Shown here: piece after piece, positions 20,452 to 29,051 of the stretch
Numbering within the stretch: position 1 is the stretch's first letter
Layout of the letters: each line of letters begins with the position of its first letter
From: CAYRVX01 sp964427875
GTDB taxonomy: Bacteria; Planctomycetota; Phycisphaerae; SM23-33
Direction: 5' to 3'
DNA length: 64,000 nt
Assembly: GCA_964427875.1 (NCBI GenBank)
Contig: CAYRVX010000025.1
Location: 1 to 64,000 of the forward strand
The notes under the pieces: generated by a model
What the model was told of the DNA's origin: nothing
The model's database searches: none
What the model saw: the letters and a program-made list of their open reading frames with translations, nothing else
Made by a program: the position numbers and the translations under genes

Positions 20452-20536
20452 GGCTTCACGGAACGACTTTATGCGCCACGCCCAGCGGCCGGGTCCCCAG
20501 GGCCGTGGGGGGGTCAGCAGGAAGGAGCCAGAGGAC

Positions 20537-21328
20537 ATGAAAACGAGGCGCACGAAGGCCACCCAGGAGGAGTTGAACGCGCTGTGGAACCGGTTCTTCT
20601 CCGAGAAGGATGAAGAGGTCCGCAATCGGCTCATCGAGAACTTCCTGCCGATTGTAAAGTACACCGCCGAGCGGCTCTACGCCAAGCTGCCGGACGAAGT
20701 GGACGTCGAGGACCTGATCTCGGCAGGCATCTTCGGGCTCGTGGACGCCGTCAACGCCTTCGACCCGGGCAGGGGCGTGAAATTCGAGACGTACTGCGCC
20801 CCTCGCATCCGCGGTGCGATCCTTGATGAGCTGCGCTCGATGGACTGGGTGCCCAGGCTCGTCCGCAGCCGGGCTCACAAGCTGAAGGAGGCCATGCAGC
20901 GCCTGGAGGCCGAGCTCGGCCGCAAACCCACCGATCGAGAGCTCGCCAAGACCATGCGCCTGAAGATGAGCGACTTCCGTAAGCTCCAGCGCGACGCCCA
21001 CGCCGTCGGGCTCGTATCCCTCAGCCGCAAGTGGTTCGAGACCGACTCCAACAAGGACGTCCGCGAGATCGACGTGCTGGAGGACAAGCGCGGCGACGAC
21101 CCGTTCCGCGCGGTTCAACGAAAGGACCTGAAGGACCTGGTCACTCGCGGCCTGAGCCGCGCCGAGCGCCTGATCATCATCCTGTATTACTTCGAGGAGA
21201 TGACGATGCGCGAGATCGGCGAGACGCTGGACCTCTCCGAGAGCCGGGTTAGCCAGATGCACTCGGCGGTCCTGTCGCGTCTGCGCCATCAGTTGGAGAG
21301 GAGGCAGAAGGAGCTCCAGACGGCCTGA
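20537..21328 (+). CDS. fliA: FliA/WhiG-family RNA polymerase sigma factor (flagellar sigma-28)
   Basis: The product has 263 residues. Region 2 has LIENFLPIVKYTAERLYAKL, VDVEDLISAGIFGLVDAV and FETYCAPRIRGAILDELRSM, all standard FliA/WhiG signatures. Region 3 contains LEAELGRKPTDRELAKTM. Region 4 ends with LSESRVSQMHSAVLSRLRHQ, the helix-turn-helix for the -35 element. ATG 20537 was chosen because GGAAGGAG lies ~10 bases upstream; an upstream in-frame ATG at 20471 would add 22 residues. It closes the flagellar locus. Its targets should carry TAAAGTTT-N11-GCCGATAA-type promoters, and one such site occurs at 41998-42024. No FlgM anti-sigma factor is in the window. Confidence 0.93.
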   Translation: MKTRRTKATQEELNALWNRFFSEKDEEVRNRLIENFLPIVKYTAERLYAKLPDEVDVEDLISAGIFGLVDAVNAFDPGRGVKFETYCAPRIRGAILDELRSMDWVPRLVRSRAHKLKEAMQRLEAELGRKPTDRELAKTMRLKMSDFRKLQRDAHAVGLVSLSRKWFETDSNKDVREIDVLEDKRGDDPFRAVQRKDLKDLVTRGLSRAERLIIILYYFEEMTMREIGETLDLSESRVSQMHSAVLSRLRHQLERRQKELQTA

Positions 21329-21332
21329 GGCC

Positions 21333-21347
21333 CCCGGCGGCGCCGGG
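21333..21347. terminator. Hairpin in the convergent gap after fliA
   Basis: CCCGGC (21333-21338), loop GGC and GCCGGG (21342-21347) form a perfect 6-bp stem in the 23-base gap between the convergent fliA and ABC permease genes. There is no T-run, so it could act as a weak bidirectional terminator or need Rho. Confidence 0.4.
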
Positions 21348-21351
21348 AGGC

Positions 21352-22623
21352 TCACTCGTGCCGCAGCGCGACGATGGGGTCGAGTCGCGCGGCGCGGAAG
21401 GCGGGGTAGAGCCCGGCGATGAGCCCCACGGCGATGGCCATCCCCAGCGGCAGAAGCAGCGTCGTTGGTGAGACGATGGTCGTCAGTCCCAGCACCCACT
21501 CGACAAGATACGGCACGAGCAGGCCGATGCCGATCCCCAGCAGCCCCCCCACGGTGGTGAGCGTGACGGACTCGACGAGGAACTGCGTGATGATGTCTCG
21601 CCGCTTTGCGCCCAAGGCCCGTCGCACGCCGATCTCCCGCGTCCGCTCGGTGACGCTGGCGAGCATGATGTTCATGATGCCGATCCCCCCGACGACCAGC
21701 GAGATCGAGGCGATGATCAGGAACATCATGTTCCACAGCCGCTGCTGCTTCTTTCGCTGCTCGATGAGCTCCAGCGGGACGGTGATCTCGTAGTCCTCCT
21801 CTTCGTGGTATCGCCTCAGGAGGTGGCGGGCGATGTTGGCCCCGTTGAGGACGGCCTCGTCGCCGTTCATCTGGAGGATGGCCTGGCTGACCTCGACGAG
21901 CTCGAAGGTGCTGGATCCCAAGGTCCGCATGACGGTGTACTCGCCGAATCGTGTGCGGTCGGTCGTGACGGGGATGATCACGTGGTTGCCGACGTCGCCC
22001 CCGCTGCCGGCCAGGGCACGCGGCAGGCGGGCCAGCACGCCCACCACGACGAACGGCTCGTTCTCCAGCCGCAGCGTCTTGCCCAGCGGGTCCTCGTAGG
22101 TGAACATCCGCCGGGCGAACGACCGGGTGATGACGCAGTAGGGCTTGTTCCGCAGGAGGTCGGCGGCGGAGAGGAACCGTCCCGCCGTCAGCTCCGTCCG
22201 CGCGACCCGGACGTAGGTCGGCTCGGTGGCCAGGACGGAGGCCGTCATGTTCCGCCCCGGGCGGTAGGCGTACTTCGTCGTGCGGTGCACCGTTACGCAT
22301 CTCCGGACGTGCGGGATGTTGTCCCGCAGGCGGGCCACGTCGGCGTGCTTGAGGCCGTAGGAAAGGACCCCGCGCGTCTGCCCGGTAGCCTTCGACTCGC
22401 CCGTCGCCGGCTTGACCGACTCGATGATGATGTTGTCGCTGCCCAGCTCGCGAAGGTACTGCTGCGATTCCCAACTGAAGCCCTCGTTGATCGCCAGCAT
22501 GGCGATCACGCTCCAGACTGCGAAGACGATGCCCAGGGCCGTCAGGGCCGAGCGGGCCAGATGGACGAACAGGCTGTGCAGCCCGAGCCCCACGATGTCG
22601 GCGGCTTTGTAGATGGCCTTCAT
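21352..22623 (-). CDS. MacB/FtsX-type ABC transporter permease
   Basis: The product has 423 residues: an N-terminal transmembrane helix (~20-45, with the conserved RSALTALGIVFAVWSVIAML), a large periplasmic MacB_PCD-like domain (~50-290), and three C-terminal helices of the FtsX domain containing GGIGIMNIMLASVTERTREI then GVRRALGAKRRDI. This is the typical MacB permease when the ATPase is a separate protein. Such permeases drive mechanotransmission-type export of macrolides, peptides or lipoproteins. Its start overlaps the ATPase stop by 4 bases. The partners are the adaptor and TolC-like protein upstream in the same operon. Confidence 0.93.
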   Translation of the reverse strand: MKAIYKAADIVGLGLHSLFVHLARSALTALGIVFAVWSVIAMLAINEGFSWESQQYLRELGSDNIIIESVKPATGESKATGQTRGVLSYGLKHADVARLRDNIPHVRRCVTVHRTTKYAYRPGRNMTASVLATEPTYVRVARTELTAGRFLSAADLLRNKPYCVITRSFARRMFTYEDPLGKTLRLENEPFVVVGVLARLPRALAGSGGDVGNHVIIPVTTDRTRFGEYTVMRTLGSSTFELVEVSQAILQMNGDEAVLNGANIARHLLRRYHEEEDYEITVPLELIEQRKKQQRLWNMMFLIIASISLVVGGIGIMNIMLASVTERTREIGVRRALGAKRRDIITQFLVESVTLTTVGGLLGIGIGLLVPYLVEWVLGLTTIVSPTTLLLPLGMAIAVGLIAGLYPAFRAARLDPIVALRHE

Positions 22624-23324
22624 GTCTCGTGGCTCGGCGGGTCGTTGGTCTCGTCGGACTCGACCCGGCCGTCCCGCAGGTGAATGGCCCGGTGCGTATG
22701 GGCGGCGACGTGCGGCTCGTGCGTCACCATGATGACGGTGCAGCCGCGGGCGTGAAGCTCATCGAACACGGTGAGGATCTCCGTGCTGGTGGCCGTGTCG
22801 AGGTTGCCGGTCGGCTCGTCGGCCAGCAGGATCAGCGGGTCGTTGGCCAGGGCCCGCGCGATGGCCACGCGCTGCTGCTGCCCGCCGGAGAGCTCTCGAG
22901 GTCGGTGGTGGATGCGCTCGCCCAGGCCAACCATCTCCGCAAGCTCCTGGCTGCGGGGGTGGCGGCGGTGACGCGGGACGCCCTGGTAGAACAGCGGCAC
23001 CTCGATGTTCTGGAGAATCGTGAGCTGCTGAATGAGGTTGAAGCTCTGGAAGACGAAGCCGATCCTCAGGTTGCGGACCTCACTGAGCTGGTTGTCCGAC
23101 AGGGCGCTGACGTCCTGGCCGCCGAGCCAGTAGTGCCCGCCCGTGGGGCGGTCGAGGCAGCCGAGGATGTTGAGCATCGTGCTCTTGCCGGACCCGCTGG
23201 GTCCCATGATGGCTACGTATTCCCCCTCCTGGATGGACAGGCGAATCTCGCGCAGGGCCGGCACGCTGGTCAGGCCCACGTGATATGTCTTGGAGAGATG
23301 ATCCAGGCGAACCAGCTCGGTCAT
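22620..23324 (-). CDS. ABC transporter ATP-binding protein, MacB/LolD type
   Basis: The 234-residue ATPase has Walker A GPSGSGKST, Q-loop region VFQSFNLIQQLTILQNIEVP, signature LSGGQQQRVAIARAL, Walker B LILLADEPTGNLD and H-loop VTHEPH. The LIQQLT segment is typical of the LolD/MacB group. It powers the FtsX-type permease encoded just downstream (4-base overlap). The start is 2 bases from the adaptor stop, so the four genes form one operon. Confidence 0.95.
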   Translation of the reverse strand: MTELVRLDHLSKTYHVGLTSVPALREIRLSIQEGEYVAIMGPSGSGKSTMLNILGCLDRPTGGHYWLGGQDVSALSDNQLSEVRNLRIGFVFQSFNLIQQLTILQNIEVPLFYQGVPRHRRHPRSQELAEMVGLGERIHHRPRELSGGQQQRVAIARALANDPLILLADEPTGNLDTATSTEILTVFDELHARGCTVIMVTHEPHVAAHTHRAIHLRDGRVESDETNDPPSHET

Positions 23325-23326
23325 CT

Positions 23327-25135
23327 CTAGCCGCCTCGTCCGGACGGCCCGCCTCTGCCGCCACTTCGCCGCCCCCGGCCGCCCCCGGCCGCACCGTCCG
23401 GCCTCGCCCGACCGCCCGGGGACGGGCCAGGCCTTCCCTCAGCCGGCACGTCCGGCGGGCCGGGCCGCCCGCCTTCCGGCTTGCGGTCCGCCTCCTGCGG
23501 CGGCGGCTGCGGTTCCTCCTCCTCCTCCTTCTCCTTCTGCTTGACGCCGCCCTCGGCCGATGCCGGCGGGTTCAGCAGGACCTTGTCGCCCTCGGCCAGC
23601 CCGGAGAGGATCTGAACGCGGGTGTCGTTCATGTGCCCGAGCTTGACTTCCACCCGCCCGAGCCGGCCGTTGGCCGACCGATAGCAGTAGGTCTTCTCCT
23701 GCTCGGTGAACACGGCCGCGACGGGCACTGAGAGGACGTCGGTGAGTCTAAGCAGCTCGATCTCCACCTGGGCGCTCGTGCCGGGCCTCAAGTCCGGGAC
23801 GTCTTCGTCGAGATCGATATCCACCTTGAAGACCTTCACGCCGGGGTTGAGCCAGTCATGCTGGCTGTCGGGCAGGACGCCGACCTTCACGACGTGCGCC
23901 GCCAGGACGCTGTCGGGGCGGGAGTCCAGGCGGACGTGGGCCTTCAGGCCGAGCTTCACCTGGTCGATGATCGCCTCGTATACCTTCGTCTTTATCAGCA
24001 GCGTGGTCATGTCGGGAATGATCATGAGTTGCTGGCGAGGGCTGACCTTTGCCCCGACTTCGACCACGGTCTCAGTCGGGCGCCACCGGCTGCCGCCGGT
24101 GTCGTAGACCACCAGACCCTCTTCCTCGGCCACGATGACGAGCTTGTTGGCGTCCTCGAGGAGGTCATCAAGCTGGCGGGTCTGAAGGTCCAGGGCGACC
24201 TTCTTGGTCTCGCGGTCGGTTTCAGACGTCAGCAGCTTGCTCTTGGCGGTATGCTTCGCCCGCTCCAGGGCGAGCTCGGCGTCCTCCACGGCCATCTGGA
24301 GGGTCCTCTTCTCGCGCGGGTCGTCGTACTTCAGCAGCATCCCGTGTTCTGAGACGGCCTTTCGCAACGCGATCTTGAGCTTCTCAACGGAGAGCTTCTC
24401 GACCTCGATGTCGTTCTCGCTGAAGGGCTTGTTCAGCTCCTCGTCGGCGTTGACCTTGAGCTTGAAGTTCAGCCTGTCCTGGGCCAGGGCAAGGTCGCGC
24501 CTGGCAGTCTGGATCGCGGAGTTGGCGTCGTCGATCTTCACCGGGCCGCCGGCCTCCATGTAGCGCCGCAGGTCCGCCTTGGCGTCCACGACGGCCTGCT
24601 CGGCCTTGCGGACCAGGTTGTCCTGTTCCTTCTTGTCCAGCTCGACGTTCTCATCGGCCTGGAGGTAGGTGTTCTTCGCGTTGGTGACGGCCAGCTTCTT
24701 GCCCTCGATCTCGTCCAAGAGCTCCCTGCACTCAAAGGTGATGATCGTCTCGCCCTTGTTGACCCTGTCGCCTTCCTCCACGAGCTCCTTGATGATGACG
24801 GGGTAGCGGATCTCGTTGGAGATGACCTTTCGCTTCTCGGGCCTGATCTCGCCGCTTTCGGTGACGGAGACGACCAGCACGCCGCGGGCGACGACGGCGA
24901 CCGGGCCGTTGCCCGCGGACGTGCCCTCGGCGTCCGATTCGCTGAAGATGGCCCACGCTCCTCCGCCCAGCGCGGCCAGCAGCACGGCTGCGCCGATGAC
25001 AAGCGGCCAGGCGCCGCGCCGGCTTGCGGGCGCCGTCGGCAGGCCCGCGGTCGCAGCCGGAGCGGCGCTAGGGCCCGGAGACGTACGGGTAGCGCTTCCA
25101 GATGCGGTCAAACTTGAATGGCTCTGGTCGTTCAT
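23327..25135 (-). CDS. HlyD/MacA-type periplasmic adaptor with long Pro/Gly-rich C-terminal tail
   Basis: The 602-residue membrane fusion protein has a Ser/Ala/Pro-rich N-terminus, one transmembrane anchor (~44-64), a lipoyl-type half-motif (YPVIIKELVEEGDRVNKGET), a long charged coiled-coil hairpin (~130-320), then barrel domains with VGAKVSPRQQLMIIPDM and GTSAQVEIELLRLTDVLSVP. It would bridge the MacB-like permease and the TolC-like channel. Unusually, the last ~80 residues are low complexity: an acidic/glutamine run followed by Pro-Gly-Arg-rich sequence. The only start with a fair ribosome binding site (GAAGGGA) overlaps the TolC-like gene by 68 bases. Confidence 0.87.
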   Translation of the reverse strand: MNDQSHSSLTASGSATRTSPGPSAAPAATAGLPTAPASRRGAWPLVIGAAVLLAALGGGAWAIFSESDAEGTSAGNGPVAVVARGVLVVSVTESGEIRPEKRKVISNEIRYPVIIKELVEEGDRVNKGETIITFECRELLDEIEGKKLAVTNAKNTYLQADENVELDKKEQDNLVRKAEQAVVDAKADLRRYMEAGGPVKIDDANSAIQTARRDLALAQDRLNFKLKVNADEELNKPFSENDIEVEKLSVEKLKIALRKAVSEHGMLLKYDDPREKRTLQMAVEDAELALERAKHTAKSKLLTSETDRETKKVALDLQTRQLDDLLEDANKLVIVAEEEGLVVYDTGGSRWRPTETVVEVGAKVSPRQQLMIIPDMTTLLIKTKVYEAIIDQVKLGLKAHVRLDSRPDSVLAAHVVKVGVLPDSQHDWLNPGVKVFKVDIDLDEDVPDLRPGTSAQVEIELLRLTDVLSVPVAAVFTEQEKTYCYRSANGRLGRVEVKLGHMNDTRVQILSGLAEGDKVLLNPPASAEGGVKQKEKEEEEEPQPPPQEADRKPEGGRPGPPDVPAEGRPGPSPGGRARPDGAAGGGRGRRSGGRGGPSGRGG

Positions 25136-26771
25136 GAAGTTTTCCCTTCTCGTCCGTGCGAAGAAGGCCCAGCGTCGTCATGAACTGAAGCCGCGTCGTC
25201 GTGTAGCTGATCAACGCGCTCGTGACGCCGTTCTGCGCCCGGCGCAGGCCGTCTTCGGCCTCCAGCACGTCGCGGGCGGTGGCCTGGCCTTCCTGATGTT
25301 GTAAGACAGCCAGCTTGCGGCGACGTTTGGCGGTCACGACATTTCGGAGCTCCAGTTCATAGCTCCTGCGAGACTGAAGCAGGGAACGGTACGACTGGCG
25401 GATCTCCAGCCGAAGCTGGTCGATGAACTCGACGTAGTCGCGCATCGCCTTGTCCCGGGCGATCATCGCGCCGCGGTACGCGTCGCGGTTGTCTGTCTGG
25501 TCCAGCTCGTACTCCAGCTTCGCCGACGCGGATCGAGTGTGCCGGTGGAAGCCCACGCGAGCGAACTTCCGCGGGGCGGTGCCGGCGGCGGAAATGCCCA
25601 GCGTCACGTCGAGGGCCGGCAGGAACGCATCGGCGGCGATCTCCACGTCGCGCTCGGCGTCGCGAACGCTCGCCGCCTGGCGCAGCACGTCCGGGCGCGT
25701 CGCCAGCGCCACCGTCAGGGCCTCCGGCTCGGTCACGGGAATCTCCTTGGGGCCGATCCTGTTCAGCTCCGTCAGGGCCTCGGGATACGCCGGCTCGACC
25801 CCCGCGGAGATCGGCAGGCCCAGGGAGATCTTGAACCGGTCCACCGCGTTCTTATACAACTGCTGGCTCGCCTCGAAGCGCACCTTCGCGTTGATCAGGT
25901 CGGTCTCGGCCTGGTCCTGCTGGATCCGCTTGAGGCTGTCGATCTTCGCGAGCAGCTTGGTCACCGCGAACGTGTCCTCCAGCCGCTTGATGTTGTCCCG
26001 CTCGTTCTCCAACTGGTCCCGCTGCTGGAGTACGGCATAGTACTGCGAGAGGATGTCCACGCCGAACGTCTGCGTGAACCGCTCGTACTCCAGCACGGTG
26101 AAGACGAAGTCCCGCTCGGCGCGATACTGCTCCTCGTATGCCAAACCGCGCCACGCGCCCCGCAGCAGCGGCTGAGTGAAGTTCGCGCTCAGCAGCGAGC
26201 CGACCGTCGTCGACCGCCAGCCCAGCAGGTCGCTGAGCAGGTCCGCGCCGACCCCGAGCGTCAGCGCCCCGCCGTGCACCAACTGCTGGGTGAGCGTGGC
26301 CTGCGACGCCATCGCGCCGCTGTTCGTCTCGGCCCCGCGGTTCTCCACCCGGCGTCCGGCCTCGCCGGTCACCGAGCCGCCCAGCAGGGGGAAGTTCCAG
26401 CCGCGCCGGCTGTTCGCCAGGGCCAGCGCCGCGGTGTACAGCGCCTCCTTCTGCGTCTGGAACTCCCGGCTGTTGCGGAAGGCGATCTGCATGCACTCGT
26501 CAAGCGTGAGCTTCTGGACCTCCCCGTCGGCGAGGCGGATGACCCTCTCGCCGACCTTTATCGTCGCTTCAGCCTTCCCGTCGCCTTGGGAGAAGGGGGC
26601 GTACGTGACGTTAAGCCTGCCGCCGGCGCCGAGGGCGAACCGCTGCGTTTCCCGCAGCGCCCCGTAGGCGTCCCGGTCGGCCTGCTCGGCGTACTGTGCG
26701 GGCGTACAGCCGCCCAGGGCCGCGGCGAGCACGCCCGCCAGGCAGATTGCTCCCTTGCACCGTTCAACCAT
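25068..26771 (-). CDS. TolC-family outer-membrane channel lipoprotein
   Basis: The product has about 567 residues from ATG 26771. It opens with a lipoprotein signal (ICLAGVLAAALGGC lipobox), so it is probably anchored in the outer membrane. The rest is the TolC/OEP fold: two repeats of long amphipathic helices and beta-strands, with LTLDECMQIAFRNSREFQTQ starting repeat 1 and VTEPEALTVALATRPDVLRQ starting repeat 2. It supplies the exit duct for the MacAB-like pump encoded downstream. An upstream in-frame ATG at 26816 would mask the lipobox with 15 extra residues, so 26771 is preferred. The 3' end overlaps the adaptor gene. Confidence 0.9.
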   Translation of the reverse strand: MVERCKGAICLAGVLAAALGGCTPAQYAEQADRDAYGALRETQRFALGAGGRLNVTYAPFSQGDGKAEATIKVGERVIRLADGEVQKLTLDECMQIAFRNSREFQTQKEALYTAALALANSRRGWNFPLLGGSVTGEAGRRVENRGAETNSGAMASQATLTQQLVHGGALTLGVGADLLSDLLGWRSTTVGSLLSANFTQPLLRGAWRGLAYEEQYRAERDFVFTVLEYERFTQTFGVDILSQYYAVLQQRDQLENERDNIKRLEDTFAVTKLLAKIDSLKRIQQDQAETDLINAKVRFEASQQLYKNAVDRFKISLGLPISAGVEPAYPEALTELNRIGPKEIPVTEPEALTVALATRPDVLRQAASVRDAERDVEIAADAFLPALDVTLGISAAGTAPRKFARVGFHRHTRSASAKLEYELDQTDNRDAYRGAMIARDKAMRDYVEFIDQLRLEIRQSYRSLLQSRRSYELELRNVVTAKRRRKLAVLQHQEGQATARDVLEAEDGLRRAQNGVTSALISYTTTRLQFMTTLGLLRTDEKGKLHERPEPFKFDRIWKRYPYVSGP

Positions 26772-26917
26772 CACACCAATCCACCACTGGCCCGTAGCCT
26801 CTCTCCTGAAATACACCTCCGACCCGCGTTTATTGCGTTCTTTCTGCGGCTTTCGGGCGAGGCCGCCCCATGAGCTCCCGTCCGCCGGGCCGAGGTCCCG
26901 TCTCTCCGAACGCCCTC

Positions 26918-26946
26918 ATGATACGCTTTCCCGCCCGCCGTGTCCA
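26918..26946 (-). promoter_or_regulatory. Sigma-70-type promoter of the TolC-MacAB operon
   Basis: On the minus strand TGGACA (26946-26941) is separated by exactly 17 bases from TATCAT (26923-26918). Five of six positions match each consensus. The predicted start near 26911 leaves a ~140-base leader before the TolC-like gene. Confidence 0.6.
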
Positions 26947-27022
26947 GCCCTCTCGGGCCGTGGCGCGGCGCGCGGGCCTCCGCGCCTTCCGGTCCCACGG
27001 GCTTCCGGCCAATTCGCTTCGC

Positions 27023-27772
27023 TCATGGGTCGGCTTTGGGCTTCCTTCCCAGCGCGGCGAGGTAGATGGGGAACTGCTGTTTGCCGTCGAGGTCGAGGGC
27101 GGCGGCGAGGGCTTCGTCGTCGAACGCGGCGACGGCGCAGACGCCGCAGCCGACGGACTCGGCCGCGAGGTAGAGGTTCTGGCAGACGTGCCCGGCGTCG
27201 AGGTGCAGGTAGCGGTAGGCTCGCTGGCTGTACCGCCAGGCCATGCGATACGGCACGGCCGTCCAGATGAAGCTGACGGCGCCGGTCATGACGAAGGCCT
27301 GGCCGAAACATGCATCGGTGATCGCTTCGGCGATGCCCGCCCGCGTCGCGATCTCCGCAAGCTTGTGGTCGATGGCGAGGAAGCGGTACAGGCCGGCCCG
27401 CAGCCCGTCGACGCGGCGGACGAGCAGGTACGTCTCCAGGGCATGGCGCGCCCCGGCCGAGGGGACGGTACGCAGCGTGGCATGGTGGGGAATCACCTCC
27501 TTGACTCCCTGCGTGCACCACAGCAGGTAGCTCAGCTCCTCCAGGCTGACGGGCCCATCGGCGTACTCGCGAACGCTGCGGCGGGCCTCGATCAGCTCGC
27601 GAAGGAGGACCGGCTCGGTACCGAGCTGTTTCGGCGGCGGCAGGCGGATGGCCGGCTGCGAGGGATCGTGCGGCAATTCCAGCGGCGGCGCCGGCAGCCC
27701 TTTTCGCTGGCCCGACGCGGGGAGATACCGGTGTCGCGTCCTCTCCATGAACTCCTGGCCGATCTGCTGCAT
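27023..27772 (-). CDS. SagB-type nitroreductase-fold oxidoreductase
   Basis: The product has 249 residues. The pattern fits the SagB/ThcOx nitroreductase branch: LIEARRSVREYADGPVSLEE, then LSYLLWCTQGVKEV, SAGARHALETYLLVRRVDGL, and C-terminal HVCQNLYLAAESVGCGVCAV with VAAFDDEALAAALDL. Members bind FMN as dimers; SagB proteins oxidise azolines in peptide biosynthesis, but stand-alone homologues have other or unknown roles. No cyclodehydratase or precursor peptide is nearby, so azole biosynthesis is not supported. The start was set by GGAGAAGAGACG upstream of ATG 27772. Confidence 0.85.
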   Translation of the reverse strand: MQQIGQEFMERTRHRYLPASGQRKGLPAPPLELPHDPSQPAIRLPPPKQLGTEPVLLRELIEARRSVREYADGPVSLEELSYLLWCTQGVKEVIPHHATLRTVPSAGARHALETYLLVRRVDGLRAGLYRFLAIDHKLAEIATRAGIAEAITDACFGQAFVMTGAVSFIWTAVPYRMAWRYSQRAYRYLHLDAGHVCQNLYLAAESVGCGVCAVAAFDDEALAAALDLDGKQQFPIYLAALGRKPKADP

Positions 27773-27986
27773 CGTCTCTTCTCCTCTCTGGCGGCGGCTT
27801 TGAGAGTATACCATTGCCGGCTTCGGCGCGCCGCCGGCGGCGCGGGTTTTCCCTCCCGCCCGCGCGCGAGCGGGCCGTTTCTTCCATCTTGAGCTTGTCT
27901 GGTTCGTCCGATTCGTGTAATTCGTGGATTGCGTCCCGGGCCGACGGGCCAATAGCGCTGAAAGCTCCGTGGAAAGGAATGGGAAG

Positions 27987-29036
27987 ATGGCGACGATGCA
28001 AGGTGTGATTCTCCCGGGCAACAGCACGGTGGAGTTCAAGGAGGTCGAGGTCCCCCAGCCGGGGCCGGGGCAGGTGCTGGTCAAGATGAAGGCCTCGAGC
28101 ATCTGCGGCAGCGACATCCGCGCGATCTACCGCGAGCACCTGGGCAAGGGCCCGGAGGCCTACCAGGGCGTCATCGCCGGGCACGAGCCGTGCGGGCAGA
28201 TCGTCGAGGTCGGGCCCAACTGCAAACGCTACAAGGAAGGCGACCGCGTCGTGCTGTATCACATCAGCGGCTGCGGCTGCTGCGACGACTGCAAGCACGG
28301 GTACATGATCTCTTGCACCAGCCCGCTGAGGGCGGCCTACGGCTGGCAGCGCGACGGCGGCCACGCCGATTACCTCCTCGCCGAGGAGAATACCTGCGTC
28401 AAGCTGCCCGAGGGCCTCTCGTACGTCGACGGGGCGCTGTGCGCGTGCGGGTTCGGCACGGCCTACGAGGCGCTGCGGCGTGTCGGCGTCAGCGGGCGCG
28501 ACCGCGTGCTGGTGACCGGCCTGGGGCCCGTCGGGCTCGCGGCCGCCATGCTCGCAAGGGCCATGGGCGCCAAGCTCATCCTCGGCACGGACATCTCCGA
28601 AGGCCGCATGAAGCTCGCCATGGACCTCGGCCTCGTCGAGCATGCCATACCGGCCGAGCCCGATCCCTACGAGCAGATCATGGACCTCACCGACGGGCTC
28701 GGCTGCGAGGTGACGATCGACTGTTCGGCCGCCCCGTCGGCTCGGCTGCTCGCGCTGAAGTGCACCCGCCAGTGGGGCAGGTGTGTCTACGTCGGCGAGG
28801 GCAGCAAGGTCGAGTTCGACGTATCCCCGCTGCTGATCCACCCGCAGATCACGCTGTACGGCTCGTGGGTGACCAGCCTGTATCACCTGGAGGAGCTGGT
28901 GACGAACCTGGACCGCTGGGGCCTGCGCCCCGACGTGACCTCCACCGAGCGCCTCCCCCTGAGCGAGGCGGCCAAGGCCTACGACCTGGCCGACAAGGGC
29001 CAGACCGGCAAGGTCTGCATCGTTTTTGACGAGTAG
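27987..29036 (+). CDS. Zinc-dependent alcohol dehydrogenase-family oxidoreductase
   Basis: The product has 349 residues of the medium-chain dehydrogenase/reductase superfamily. Catalytic zinc ligands are in SSICGSDIR and GHEPCGQIVEVG. The four structural-zinc cysteines lie in GCGCCDDCKHGYMISC. The Rossmann glycine motif is VLVTGLGPVGLAAAMLARAM. It probably oxidises a sugar alcohol or other polyol with NAD(P). The sulfatase gene follows after 15 bases, so the two may act in breakdown of a sulfated carbohydrate (inference). GGAAAGGAAT precedes ATG 27987. Confidence 0.93.
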   Translation: MATMQGVILPGNSTVEFKEVEVPQPGPGQVLVKMKASSICGSDIRAIYREHLGKGPEAYQGVIAGHEPCGQIVEVGPNCKRYKEGDRVVLYHISGCGCCDDCKHGYMISCTSPLRAAYGWQRDGGHADYLLAEENTCVKLPEGLSYVDGALCACGFGTAYEALRRVGVSGRDRVLVTGLGPVGLAAAMLARAMGAKLILGTDISEGRMKLAMDLGLVEHAIPAEPDPYEQIMDLTDGLGCEVTIDCSAAPSARLLALKCTRQWGRCVYVGEGSKVEFDVSPLLIHPQITLYGSWVTSLYHLEELVTNLDRWGLRPDVTSTERLPLSEAAKAYDLADKGQTGKVCIVFDE

Positions 29037-29051
29037 AAGGAGACTGCGGAG

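Noticed and set aside
20362..20536. c-di-GMP (GEMM) riboswitch before fliA
   Set aside because: Hairpins are present, but the conserved GGGCAAACC-type and tetraloop-receptor elements are not recognisable.
27023..27772. SagB gene as part of a thiazole/oxazole peptide cluster
   Set aside because: No cyclodehydratase, YcaO protein or precursor peptide is nearby.
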